Assembly (NCBI GenBank): GCA_021229015.1
Contig: CM037785.1
Coordinates: 38,254,416-38,318,415, forward strand
From: Solen grandis
Lineage: Eukaryota > Mollusca > Bivalvia > Adapedonta > Solenidae
Length of the DNA: 64,000 bases
Direction: 5' to 3'
Position 1 is the stretch's first letter, and each line of letters starts with the position of its first letter. The notes below the pieces were generated by a model, which was given only the letters and a program-made list of their open reading frames with translations, did no database searches and had not been told where the DNA came from. The position numbers and the translations under genes were made by a program. Below are positions 22,696 to 35,251 of the stretch, in pieces.

Positions 22696-25050
22696 TGTAA
22701 TGTTTGTTTCTTAAAAAAATAGAATTAAGCCCAGTGGTCGATTACAATTTAATTTCTCATAAAACAATTATAAATAAGAAATATAACAAAGCCATGTCAG
22801 CTACTTTCTCAACCGATCAGGAAATTGTTGCACCCGTCTTCGACCGCCATCCGCTTGCCGTTCCAAGAATTGACCATCAGACTTTACTATGATACCCCAT
22901 ATAGACTACCACACCCCCAGGAAGCCCTCATTTTTAATTAATGAATCATCATTGTTCATCAAATTTCATTCATGATCTAGAGGTTATTTGTGGGACTAAT
23001 TACGCAGAAGTTTTTACCTCCATAACCTTGCAATAAACTTCATACATAGATCCCATTTCTTTCTAAAGCAATCATTTTGTTAAAAAAAATCTTTTTCAAA
23101 ATAATCCAAAACTGTAATACCGTTAGAAATACTTTCCTATTAAAATCTTACACAACAGTTTAACCCTGCTTTCTTTTTCCTTTGAGTAAATATCGTTGTC
23201 GGATAAGAGGTCTACGGGAATGTGTGTCCGTGATTTTCGAGGACTGACTCGACCCGACATTGCCTAGTTCCCCGTCACACACATGAAATAAGAATAATAT
23301 TTCTATCCGTGCTGACGCGAAGTCGTGTTCAAATGTAAGAAATCTGAATTTTAAATAAGCGATATCATATAAAATATTTCATATGATTTCATGAATTTGG
23401 AACTTAAAATTTGTTTTTACACGATTTTAACACCGGGCAAGGTGTGTGGTGCAATCTCAAACCATACTTCGATTTAACCAGACAAGCAAGCCTCAATGAC
23501 CGATAAAACCTCTTAAACATAGTTCATCTCCATAGCTAGAACAATAAAAGATGCATTACCTGTCCCTGGAGCAGAATTAAGTAGAATTTCAACACTTAGT
23601 GATCCATATACATATAAAATTTTATATTACTGATGTAGACCAATTTCGAAAATGAAATAATCCGATTCAATGATCTTTATATGATTTTATAAGAATGAGA
23701 TTGTTTTACGTTTCCATAATTAAGTTTATTCGGTTCACTATGAACAATATTTTAGTTTTACCTTATAATGAAATTAATAATATCAAAGTTAAAATAGGTG
23801 CACATGTTTTCATAATCGATCATAAAAAAGAAAAACGAATTTACACCATAAAGGGTCTTTGGGTTAGTGGTGTATTATTAAAGGTATTAAGAGAAAAATT
23901 GATACATACCCTCAATTTGTCCTGTCTTCCCCTCCGAACACCTATTCTCTCTACTCTCTCACCTCTCTCTCTCTCTCTCTAATTTGCAATATCTGTCCTC
24001 TGCTTATAATAAAAAGTTATAAAGTTGTAACTTTGTCAATGTTGGATATTACCGAGAATCACTTTTTTATGATGACCACATGTGTAAAACACTCAACTTT
24101 TTGCTATTTCCCAAGGAGTCACACGGGCAAACCATCTTAAGATGTAATGCAAAGTATCTAAATGGAAAACGCTAGCTAACCATCATTTTAAGCATAGTTT
24201 TCTTCAAAATATAGACATAGACTCAAAACTGAGTAACAACAACGATTTGGCCAATACCTGTTATTAATTTGGCCATATTCACAAAAGTGTATTTTTTGCA
24301 CGAAATTGCCATTTTATAAAGGAAGGAAAAACTGTGAGCAAAACAGGAAAAAATGACTAAGGACACATCGCACAAATACATTAAAATTATTCTAATTCTA
24401 GAACAGGATTATTTGAATAATCAAAGTTCTGAATTTAGCTACTTTAAATTAAATGTGTTTCTCAAAATGCGCTCTTTCTTCTCATTTTTATTTACTAATT
24501 CCAAGTATTCAGATCCGAAGGCTTTTGTTCTTGTAACGGTAGTAAGTTTGGTACATAACAATACTTCTTCACAAGAAGCAAGATTTGTTTTAAAAAGTAA
24601 AATTTAATGTAAGCACGCCTAAAGGTCGCTTGTCTAAGCATGTAACACTACAGGAAAATAGCGGGTGGTCGAAGCAAAAGTTTGAGTAGTATAATGATTA
24701 CCTTAAGGTTTTCCCCATCCTAATAGCTCCATCACTATGAAAACATACGCATAACATCTCAATATTAATAGTTATAATTTCAAAGACTGCAGCTCTATGG
24801 CAATATTGACAAGGGATGGATCCTAAACTGTCAAATCAAGTAATGTTTACATAACAGGCTTATCCAACCAGTGTACGTGTGAAACACATGGTGATCGGTT
24901 GACCTACATAAACACAAAAGAACATTGCTTTTGTTTGTGATCTGTTTTGTGAGCACTTGACCTAGTAATGAATAGAAACGAAAAATCATCAATAGGGGGA
25001 GGAGTTACACAGAAATTGGCGGAACCGTCCCAGTTATATATAGTGACATA
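22696..25050. other. No recognisable gene
   Basis: Normal-looking AT-rich sequence. It contains a 95-codon plus-strand open frame at 23,695-23,982 and an 84-codon one at 24,353-24,607, neither with a family resemblance or convincing start. A (CT)n run at about 23,950-23,980 forms the end of the first. Confidence 0.5.
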
Positions 25051-25059
25051 AATTTGTTA

Positions 25060-26000
25060 TGACATCACTCCCCTTTATAAATTTGTTTTTCATGAGTTCT
25101 CTCTCCTGAAAACTGAAAAACCTATTTCCTCCACTTCCTGTCGAAATTTAAAATTCTTTTGAAATATTTATAAAAATCAGTAGATACAGCTTTCTACCAT
25201 GGTTTTTCCTCGAAAATGAATGCACTTCATGTAATCCGTTTGAAATGGTATATTTCCCATAGACTTTAATGTAAATAATATTTTCAAATTATCTCCCTTA
25301 ATTTTGATGAAACTTCAAAAATCTCTTGTGGAACATTTTTATTTTTGAATATCTCAATGTTTCAAAATTTCCATTGAGATAACTACCATCATTGCAAGTA
25401 TGGAATATCCCTATTAGGATGGGAAATCCTTAATGAATGTGTATTGGTTTTACGTTTTTTAAGGTAAATGCCCCATAAAACCCCACAGTTTTCCACCAAA
25501 CCCAAAAATAAATTACAATAAAAGTTTTTAAAAAATGTCAAACCAAAGAAATTATAGAAATTGAAGTTATACAATGACAGAAATTTCTTATTACCCCCCC
25601 CCCCCCCCTTCATAATTTTTTTTTCATGAGTTATCTCCCCCTAAAAACTACAAAACATTAATTTTCTCATTTCTACGGTAATAGATGTTTCATGAAATTT
25701 AGAAAAACAAATATATAATACATCTTTTATCTTTGGTTGTTCTCGAAAAATAAAATTTCCCAGTTTTTTTCCTTAATTACAGAAAATTGCATATTTCCAT
25801 AGAACCCAAAAGTTAATTTAAATTAAGATTATCTCTCTCTCCCCCTCTCTCTCTCTCTCTCTCCCCCCCCCCCACTAACATTCTATAAAACTGGGGAGAA
25901 TATTATTATTTTGGATGTCTTCAAAGTGACAAATTTTTTACAGAAATATTACCACCATTGTCAAGATATGAATATGGATATTGTTTTGGTTTATATCTAA
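25060..26000 (+). repeat. Two-copy direct repeat, ~540-bp period
   Basis: Copy 1 (from about 25,070) and copy 2 (from about 25,608) share, in the same order, ttcatgagtt(a)tctc, a block ending ctcgaaaa, tatttcc(c)atag, then taccaccattg or taccatcattg and caagtatg or caagatatg. The copies are diverged, and a poly-C run and a (CT)n run lie inside. A possible third start (agatgtctccccctc) is near 26,057. Confidence 0.6.
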
Positions 26001-27880
26001 ATTTGGAAGAGTTTTACCGGGAAATACCTTTTCCCCTTTTTTTTTTTTCCCCGGGTAGATGTCTCCCCCTCTTAAGTGTATAACAACGAAGTATCACGTT
26101 TAATAAACCATGACCCCGAAACCGAAAAACGTGGATGGGGCTCTTTAAAAGGCTGTAAATCCGTCCTTTAAAATCGTTTCGTCTCGCGTTTTATATATAA
26201 TATGGTTTGTTAATAATCAAAGAATACAATTTCCATAGAAACTGCATGAACATTTTTAAAAATAGTGAGCAATATCCGTCCCGGTGGCTAGGTAATAAAA
26301 CTTTTCAGCCAGAGAGGTCGGGGCTTTACTTAACGTCCGAACTCAAGAATTCGCTACCGTAACTGGAGAAGACCCATTTTGCGGAACGTATCACATTGGG
26401 ACTCCAAGCACTTTTTCGGGGGTAAACGTATTCTATATTAAATCGATTTTCCCAAGTGGCGTTTCAAAAAAAAAAGTTGTTCTCCTGTGCAATGTAACCT
26501 CCCATGATAACTTTATGTCAAATTCAAATACTTTAACAACAATAAAAAGGATGAGTAAGGAAAAAAAAATTTTTATCTACTGATCATCTGTGAACGAGTT
26601 GCTTAAAAGCTTGCTTTTTTTGCCTTTGATGTTTTTAATGAGAATGATTACGTGGCTTCATTGCGAAATATGTTAATATTATAGCTATTTCCCTTTTTTC
26701 TTGGAAGGGAATAATAATCTCTCCGATATAAAGATAATTTAAAAATTTTCCAAACTATTTTATACAAATTGTTTTCTGACGCAATACAGTAAAATTCCGT
26801 TCAAAATTTAAAACCCCTTTCCTACATAAATTTATTCGTACAGAATGGCAAAATTTAGTTGGGGCAATATTCTTTTTCAAGAAAAAAAATTATATACAAG
26901 CAATTTAATTTAAATTTTTGTTTCCGGCTTTCCCGCGGTGGGCTCGGGGAAAAATCTGTTATAAAAAGCTACGAATCTGACCATCGTCTCATTTTTACAT
27001 TATAACCTTGAATACATTTTTGTGATCTCTTTCCAAGAACCATTATAATATAATTCCCTTTTTAATCGACTGTATTTAGTCCTTTTACGAATTAATTGTT
27101 GTAATTTACATATACCCCGTTTTAATTTTTCGGTACACTTTATATATAATAAGATTTAATCTGATTTAGATTTGATTCGCCTTTTTGGAGAGATGTCACG
27201 TGGGTTAAGGCCCCTTAATAAAAAGGAAATCTTCCTTGTTTAAGCATTATAGTTGTCGCGGCCTTTTTAGAGTGACCTGCTTAAAAGTTTAATCAAAAAC
27301 TTATACAAATTCGGTGAAGGCATTTGCAGAAATTTTGGGATAATTCAAATTTGAAGGTAAATTTTATTTATCTACCCTTGTACATTTGTAATTAAATTAA
27401 AAATATGATACATTTTTAAAAAAGTGTTTTGGATATAATGGTTTAAAAAAGGAAATTGTTTTTTTGTATTCATATATATATATATTTTTTATATATATAA
27501 AATTTTATATATATATTCCCAATTTATTTCCTGTTTCTTTCCCCCTCTCTCCCCCCCTTTTTGCTTTTGAATAGATGAATCCCCCCTATCTTTGTGTGTT
27601 ATAAATAGAAAAACCAAAAATGTTTCAGGCAAATTGCATTGAGTTCTGTTTTATTTTAAAGTTTAAAATTTAAACTCTAGTTCAATCACCAAAACCAGAT
27701 ATTTGAAAAAATTTCCCAATTCATGTTTTTTTGTTTTTAAAAAATATCATAATTGTTTCAGAAATAAAATGGAATTTAAAACGTTAAGTCTAAATAACTG
27801 AACAAAATTGTGTATGATAAGCAATTTTTTAATCGTTGTATCCACAAAATTTTAGAATATTAAAAGAAAGTGTATAGTAA
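26001..27880. other. AT-rich, partly smeared, no gene recognised
   Basis: Mixed-quality sequence with homopolymer runs and an (AT)n stretch at about 27,471-27,520. No coding signal was found. Confidence 0.5.
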
Positions 27881-27892
27881 TTGTTTGAACTT

Positions 27893-27990
27893 GCATAAGC
27901 ACTGAGACAGATATATTCCCTGCCACACTGCAGTATCACAGTCATTGAAATCCTGACACGGGGCCAAAGCTTATATGCGAGAAACCCAGG
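27893..27990 (-). mobile_element. Family 1 SINE fragment, inverted
   Basis: On the minus strand it reads ccccgtgtcaggat.., tgatactgcagtgtggcagg and atatctgtctcagtg, the middle of family 1. A minus-strand 127-codon open frame at 27,829-28,212 runs through it and is a shadow. A possible degenerate B-box (ggtttaaatcccc, minus strand) lies near 28,375-28,390. Confidence 0.65.
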
Positions 27991-28776
27991 GAGGGAGCTA
28001 AACAGTATCTTTTTTGGCTGGGGAAACAAACCAATGACCTCCGATTCCAGGGCGGATCCTCTAAACAAATGAACATTAAACTGGTCCATACTGCTAAAAA
28101 CAAAGTCTCGCCAAAGTTGCTTTGCTATGGTGCACCCAAACCCAAGAGTTAGACCCAAATCCTTTTGCTCCAATGGGTTGAACTGACCAACCCCACATAC
28201 ATAAACTTTCAATAATTACGGTTACTAAAAGTTCTTACATACTCCAATCGCCAAATGGAAATCTCATGGACAACATTGACATATTCTGGACAAACCCACG
28301 AAACTATATTTAATGACCCTATATTTGCCCCAAAAATGAAAACCAGAGGAGAAGAAGGGTCACCCGGGCCGGGGATTTAAACCTGGGACCCCAGCTTTAT
28401 TATTATTTAAAAAAAATAAAATATTGAATTGATTGGCTTTATTATTCGCACGTTGTAACTTTCGCATTTGACAGTAACTCTCAATGCTTTGATGATCTAA
28501 GAGATCATATTGTGATGTAGTATCCATCTAATGTTTGGTTTCTTTGTTTTCAAAATTTAATATACTTTATAAATTGCCTTAACCCGTAGTGGTTCCGTTC
28601 CTCGTTTTGACGTTCGATGTCCGATCGCTGTTAATGGAGTACATACTAGGACAGAGTGACCACTCGTTCAGAGATATGATGGCTTTATTCTGGACCCCGT
28701 TTTCCTTCCACATGCATAAAAGCATATGCATTCATCAAATCAAATTTCTGTCAAAATATTTTTGACTTGTTTTCAC

Positions 28777-28930
28777 TGTCCCGCTGGCCGAGCGGTCGCA
28801 CCCGCCCTTTTAAAAGTTTTGTGGCGGGTGTGATCCCAGGCCGCGACATAAAAATGCCAAATAATGGTGATGGTATGTATACTCAAATGATAATGGTAGT
28901 TCGCGTACTGCTCGGCCCGGGTAAAAATGC
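28777..28930 (+). mobile_element. Family 1 SINE, 5' part
   Basis: The head cgctggccgagcggtcgc looks like the A-box half of a tRNA. It is followed by ggcgggtgtgatcccaggcc (degenerate B-box) and gcgacataaaaatgccaaa, the family 1 junction. The 3' half is missing or unrecognisable. Confidence 0.7.
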
Positions 28931-30855
28931 TTTTTTTCACATGCTGATATGATTATTTTTCTATCTTGTTTAACTGAGAAAAATTCGTGTTTAGAACTAA
29001 AGTATGAAATAAAAATGGACGCTTGTGGTGAGAGAGAATTCCAATTCTTACATAGAGTTCCTCAAATGTTTCGATATAACACAGTCAAACTAATGAATTT
29101 TTTTTCAACAAAACTACACTCTACGAAAGTCAGTTACGACTGGTACTGTATATATAAGTTTTAGAGATTGTATCAAACTGACTGTTCAATACAGTTTCGT
29201 CTGTACATAGATTTCAGAGTAAATTTGTGTATTCCTGTGTCCTGGCATTCCTAGTTTTGTTAGACCCTGGCATCACCCCTGGTTAATGACAAAGAAGGGT
29301 AATGCATCTCTCTATTAGAGTCATTGATGAAAGCATTATAACTTTGCATCTTATATGTATACATTGTGTGGTGATAGCTGTACAGAATTATGTTGTTGTA
29401 TATTAAATGATAATACAAGCATTATTAAATTAAAAATAAAATACACCAAGTTTCTAAAAGTTTGTTGTCAACCCGCGTGTAAACTACAACGGATTTAGGT
29501 TTCAATATAAACACGAGCAGTAGTATCACATTATCATGGCATGTACAGATGTACATTTATTGTAACAGCAAATGTTTTAATAATGGGCAAAGACATATAT
29601 TAATTTCATACGTAGTATTTTTTTCAGGTTGATCAGCTTTACTTTTAATTAATCACACATTCAACTCCCTTTATAAAGGTAGTAAAGTAGTAAAGGACTA
29701 GAAAAACAACGCCGACCTTTATCGTTGGTCTCATCTGTTGTTTATAATGTAAATACTGCTCAATCTGAGAGAAGATTTCATTCTAACCGGGTATAAAATA
29801 TTTAAAAAAAATGCGTAAAACGGTACAATCCCTCCCAAGCTTATATTAATAAGTGTTTCATTTATCCTTTAGTTACAAAACTCATTTAAAATAATATGCA
29901 ACAAATCTTAACATATTTGAATTTGAACATATTATACATATATTTTGCACATGTATCTACAATTTATGTTGACTTACTTTTTCTCAAGCACAAGGATCTC
30001 TAAAATGTCATGGGGATGCATTTGGAATTTTGCAAATGAAAACATCAGATTTTAAACGGCGGCTTGCTGTCGTTTTTAGAGCCAAAAATGCTTAACAAGT
30101 CTTGCTGACCTTGCTTGTTTGCATATTTTCCACGACAAATTTAATTTTTCCTCTCCGCGCCTAGTGATGAAATGCAATCCTGTACTAACGAATACGAGTG
30201 GAATATGCTACACAGACTTTATTTTATAAACCGTATCTGCTTTGTATGTGTTGTTGTTGTTTGTTAATAAGTTTTCTTTTACAATTGTTTTAAACTCTGT
30301 AAACATCCATCTTAAGCGTGAACAATATATTCGTGACATTTTTAATTCAGAAAGCAATCCAGAAGATCTACTCCTGTAAAAAAGTAAACAAGTAGCGCTT
30401 GCATGTCTGTAATTAACCTAAAGTAGTACATTCGTAATTGTGTATGTTGGCGAGTTATGTTTCTCCAAGAGCATTTTTTAACTTTGAAATAGATAGGCAA
30501 GGATTCATGTATCTTAAATAATCAAGTACCTTGTCAATTTCTATACTTACGTAACAGCAGATAGAATGCATACATCAGGTCCCAGGGAATGACCTACTTA
30601 TGAACTTATGCATGACCCTAACTCCGGATTGTTATGTAATAAATGAATTCGATTGTCTTTCTAGCGACTAAAGTTGCAGGAAAGTGTATGGAGTTTGTTT
30701 TATTTTTGCGTTATGTGGCTTTTGCCTTTATTATTTCAATAGTTAAGAATCAGAGCTTTTTCCTGTTAATCCTGTTAATAATTGTATTTTGCATTTTTTT
30801 ACATATTATAGTAAAAATAATATACACGGATCAAATATTCAGGCGAATATATTTG
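28931..30855. other. No recognisable gene
   Basis: Clean AT-rich sequence with only short open frames (up to 71 codons) that lack family features. Nothing repeated was noticed. Confidence 0.5.
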
Positions 30856-30857
30856 TA

Positions 30858-31285
30858 AAAAGACACATGAGATTTCAAATAGGAATGTAATAAAGACACC
30901 TGAGATGTCACACATATGTAAGAAATACACATGAGATGTCACATACATGTAAGAAAGACAAATGAGATGTCACACACGTGTAATTAAGACACATGAGATG
31001 TCACATGTAATAAAGACACATGAGATGTCGCATGCAAAAAGGACACATGAGATGTCACATACATTAAATAAAGACACATGAGATGTCACATACATGTATT
31101 AAAGACACATGAGATGTCACATACATGTATTAAAGACACATGAGATGTCACACGCTTGCAGGAAAGACACATGAGATGTCACATGTAATAAAGACACATG
31201 AGATGTCACACGTATGTTATAGACACATGAGATGTCACACAAATGTAATTAAGACACATGAGATGTTACATTACTGTAATTAAAT
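30858..31285 (+). repeat. ~30-bp minisatellite, 14 copies
   Basis: The unit is aagacacatgagatgtcaca plus tacatgtaat or a shorter tail, 22-34 bp long. I count 14 'gagatgtc' cores or close variants. The variable tail (catacatg, cacgtgtaa, catgtaat) lies between constant cores, but it is itself repetitive, so this is not a CRISPR. Confidence 0.9.
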
Positions 31286-31748
31286 ATCTTCAATAATTTA
31301 GACCTTGTATGAAACAGAAAAGTCGAAACCTATTTGAAATCCGCCTTCATTTTTATTTGTTTTTATATGCAAATCATTAGTATCAAGAGTTTTTGCTACA
31401 GTTTACCATCGCAGTGCTTCGGACAAGTAAAGTTTAACATATTTTGAGTACTCTAAATGTTCGGATGTAAACTTTCACAATATCAGGAGCACAACTTCGC
31501 TTAAAGGCTTGTTTCTATTTGTATTTATCACATTTCCGTTACAATGCTTAACTAATTTGAAAATATATTAGTTATGCTTAACAATTCAAACTTTACTTCC
31601 GCATTAAGCTTTTGAAAGTTACCATAAAAACAGCCCAACAGGTCCAAAATGAAATCGGTGCTCCATATTTTTCTTCATTTTTAATACCAATCAACCATTT
31701 GAAAACATTAACGAAATTGTTGCTTTTTGTTGTTGTCTCTTTTACCGT
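31286..31748. other. No recognisable gene
   Basis: Clean AT-rich sequence between the minisatellite and the SINE. No feature was recognised. Confidence 0.5.
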
Positions 31749-32019
31749 CACCGATGACACACTGGTTAGAGCGTCAGCCTTGGGAGTGATAGGTCGTGGG
31801 TTCGATCCCCGGCCGCGACATACCAAAGTCGTAAAAATGGTACTGGTATAGCCTATAAGGGTGGTTCCAGGGTTGGTTTGCCCGGTGTCAGATAATGCGA
31901 CTAAATGTAATATCATGCCACGTGTCTAAAGCGTGACACTACAGTGTGGCAGCACTATATCTGTCTCTAAATGACTGAAATACTGTCAGTGTGATGTTAA
32001 ACCAAAGAAACAAAAACAA
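31749..32019 (+). mobile_element. Family 1 SINE, full length
   Basis: The head includes actggttagagcgtcagcct (A-box region) and B-box GGTTCGATCCCC at 31,799-31,810. The body follows: gcgacataccaaagtcgt, ggtactggtatagcc, gtttgcccggtgtcag, gacactacagtgtggcagca and tgactgaaatactgtcagtg. It ends gttaaaccaaagaaacaaaa. This is the best copy for defining the family. Confidence 0.88.
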
Positions 32020-32378
32020 TTTCCCTTTTCTAAAATGTGTTTTTATCTATTTCTGTAAAAATGCAACACTGAGGATGTTCAAACCATTCGTGAGATTAAA
32101 CAACTAATGCCAATGTAACAGGTGGATTTTCTTTCTTCTTTTTTAACGAGTGATATATATTTTATGCTTCGCCTGCTCCAAGGCTGTTCCTTGGTTCATA
32201 TTAATATAAACATAGGAACATTAATTTAACAGATAAGATAGAAACATATGAATGTTAATGTAACAGGTGGACATTTGAGCACGTGTAAAGTCACGTGTAA
32301 ATCATGACATGGGCTAGATATAAAGGGCCAATGCTATGAAACAAATTTCCCCCGAGTTCATAATTTGTGTTCAATATG
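32020..32378. other. No recognisable gene
   Basis: AT-rich spacer between the SINE and the LINE. No coding signal was found. The 5' limit of the LINE is uncertain and may lie in here. Confidence 0.5.
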
Positions 32379-34000
32379 TAGATCATGTTTTTGTCCACTC
32401 AACGGAATTAGAGTCAATCAGACATTTTATGATAAAAGATAGTGCTAATATGTTTTACGTCTGACCATGCACCGATGATGTTCAGCGTTGTATCTGAAAC
32501 AAAATTGCGACCGAAGACAAATACTAAATATAGCATGGAATAAATGCACCCATGATCATATAAAGCGATACGAGCATGCTCTTGAAAATGAATTACATGT
32601 ATATTGCATAATGGCTGACAGTTCAAATTGCTGATCTGACTTTCTTAACAATATGAAAATATCCGCCATTCACTTGTCAAGTTCTGTTTTACCCGTCTGT
32701 CGTTTCAATAAAAATGCGAAACCCTATTGGTGCCCCGAACTAAAAGAGTTACATGAAACAACTCGTAGATTTCGGAGCTTATGGATAGAGGCTGGTAAAC
32801 CTAGGGAGTCACAATCCGATACTTATAGTTCGTATAAACGCGCGAAAAGAGCTTTCCGCCCATTACAACGTCAGAAGAAATACGAATATGAGAGAAAAAA
32901 AGCAAAGCTATTGACGATCTTGTTAATGCAGCAGAACTAGATTACCGTTTGTTTTGGAAATTACTTCGTCAAAAGAGAGGCCGATCTAATCAAAATTGCA
33001 GTCATATTGATTTTAATAATATGCGATACCAAAGTAATAACGTCGCACACGGTTTTGAAATATACTTTAAAGATGTTTTCTTTTGTAGTAACTCCATCTC
33101 GGATATGGAATTAGATTCAGAATGAAGCGAATTTCTCTCTATGAATAACGATATGTCGACTCGACTTTCCGAGAGAATCAGCGAAAACGATGTCCGAAAC
33201 GTTGCACGTAACCTTAAAAATAAAAAAAAATTCAGGAAAAGATAATTGTCAATGAGCATGTACAATTCAGTGGAGAAATCATGATTAAAGCATTCACGAT
33301 ACTGTTTAATTAAAGTAATTATCTCAAGTGAATGTACTCCTTCGCAATGGTCTACAAGCCTGCTCATGCCCCTTTATAAAGGCAAGGGGAAATCTAGTAC
33401 CGACCCTGGTAGCTATAGACCAATATCACTTAGTCCGTGTTTTAGTATTATATTTGAAAAAAAAAAAAAACTTAATCGTGTTAATGCCATCATTAATAAA
33501 AAAGGGTATAAAATTCCCTTCTAAGCTACAGCAAGGTTTCTGCATAAACTTTAGCTGCATCACCACGCCTTTTAACCTTCAGGAAACAATTTTTCACCAG
33601 ATCGAGAAGGATAGTAATGTTTATGCAGCCTTGCTCGACCAAAAGGCTGCTTTCGACTCAGTCTGGCACAAGGGACTTTTCATAAATTGGGGCGTTTTGG
33701 AGTAGTTGGAAAGGCATTTCGCATTATAAAGTCTTACACGGACCTGAAATGCATTGTTAAAGTTAATGGTTATCATTGGAAACCTGTTCCTATAAGAAAA
33801 TAAGTCAGGCAAGGGGGTGTTGTGTCAACTTTCTATTATTTACTTTACACTAACACACTTCTCGTTGAACTGGAGAATTCAAACCCAACTGTAGAGTTGG
33901 GCAAACAAGTTCAGGTAACCCTGCATATGCAGATGACATATCCTTGTTAGCGTTGTCGCCCCTTAATCTACAAAAAATGATCGATATGGTTTACTTATCT
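32379..34000 (+). pseudogene. Broken LINE, 5' portion: endonuclease end and reverse transcriptase to YADD
   Basis: This is a non-LTR retrotransposon, 5'-truncated and dead. The first recognisable part is the end of the apurinic-type endonuclease, with Ser-Asp-His (SDHAP) at about 32,460. Next is the linker KPYWCPELKELHETTRRFR in an open frame at 32,653-32,940. Then come reverse-transcriptase blocks MPLYKGKGKSS.., SYRPISLSP, KAAFDSVWH (near 33,640-33,669) and the catalytic YADD at 33,926-33,937. Frameshifts and stops separate these blocks (for example a stop near 33,124). The style is jockey/CR1-like. The element is interrupted at 34,000 by a foldback transposon and resumes at 35,893. Confidence 0.85.
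33994..34000. repeat. Target-site duplication CTTATCT, left copy
   Basis: CTTATCT directly precedes the left end of the foldback transposon and recurs directly after its right end (35,893-35,899). One copy removed leaves the LINE frame intact. Confidence 0.85.
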
Positions 34001-34621
34001 CACAGGGACTTGCTCCCATACACACACACACCACACACACTGTACATACACTATCAACAAGGGTGGACATCTTTTCAGGGGTCGACTCGCTTCAACTCCG
34101 TTTTTTCAAATCATTCAAATAAATCTATGAAGTTAACATACGGAATCACTCAAATATATATTTCTCTATCGAAATATACAAAATTGTCGTGAAAATAATC
34201 CTCCTTTGTATGTTTATTTGTTTGAAATATATGCGAATCCGAGAAAAGGACAACAACCTGGACCAGCAGCGCAGTACATTTCGGGATGATTCGGATTTTT
34301 ACGCTGCGAAATTGGTCAGCGATATTGCGATTATTTTCCCGCAATCTGTCAAACCGTTAAATTTAAATTATTAAAGGGCTGACTATTCGGGCGTTGAAAG
34401 AAAAAAAAAAACCCAGGCAGTATGGAGAAATCAGCTGTTTCTTGGTAATTTTCTTGTTGTAAAATAAATTATTTAAAGACTTAGATAAAAATTTCACTTG
34501 TCTGTGAGTGTGTGTTTTTAAATTGAAATAAATATCACAGGGATTTGAAGTTCAGTAGAATTTAGTATTCCGTATATATAAGAAAAATATGTTTTGTATG
34601 TATGGAGTACTATTATTTTCA
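34001..34621 (+). repeat. Left arm of the foldback transposon
   Basis: It begins CACAGGGACTTGCTCCCA, then a (CA)n run at about 34,020-34,040. A second motif CACAGGGATTTG is at 34,536-34,547. Open frames of 61 and 64 codons on opposite strands are duplicated exactly in the right arm and simply reflect the inverted repeat. Confidence 0.92.
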
Positions 34622-35251
34622 GAATTTTATTTTAAATTACTGAACTTCAAATTCATGTAATAAATATATAAGTTATGTGAAGAATATATTTTTTTTTATT
34701 TCATTTACTTTTATCTATTTATTTTGTTTAGCAATCTCTCCCAACATCCACAGACAAACACACACACAAAATAATAAGAACCAAAAATATTAAAAAATAA
34801 AACAAAACAATTTAAAACTATATGTTCCTCCTTTTTTTCTCAAATTTTTCAAAATTTACATGTTGAGGTTGAGGTTTGAACTGACAACCCCCAGCTTCAC
34901 TGGGATAGGTACCAGGGGACAAAATGGCATCTTAATTTAAAAGCTAGATATATAAGTTTTATATCATGTGAAAAAAAGGGAAAATTTTGTGTGTGTGTGG
35001 GGAGGGGGGGGGGGGTGGGAATGGAAAACTTTCTTTTATCCTGTGCTAGCTTGATGGGTTGTAAATTCCTAAAATATTCTGAAATGGAGATTTTTCCAAG
35101 GATTTTTCACACTATGTAACAGAGGCCTATAAAAGGCTACTTCCCAATCCAAAACCATGCAGTTTTCCCAAATAATCAAACTTACACAAGCTTCTTCACT
35201 TCCCAATTGGGTCAAATGTTTCCCAATTTGGCAGTTTTAGCTGCGAGTTTT
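34622..35251. other. Spacer of the foldback transposon
   Basis: AT-rich noncoding loop with a G-run near 35,000. Near its left edge a short stretch, actgaacttcaaattcatgt, resembles in inverted sense part of the inner arm (gatttgaagttcagt), hinting at older rearrangement. No transposase was found. Confidence 0.7.

Noticed and set aside
23695..23982. 95-codon plus-strand open frame
   Set aside because: It ends in a CT microsatellite and has no recognisable domain. The length is within chance for AT-rich DNA.
27829..28212. 127-codon minus-strand open frame
   Set aside because: It runs through an inverted SINE fragment and has no family resemblance or splice support.
31749..31830. Possible tRNA gene (A- and B-box)
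   Set aside because: The box-bearing head is followed by a conserved SINE body found in several other copies. There is no proper acceptor stem.
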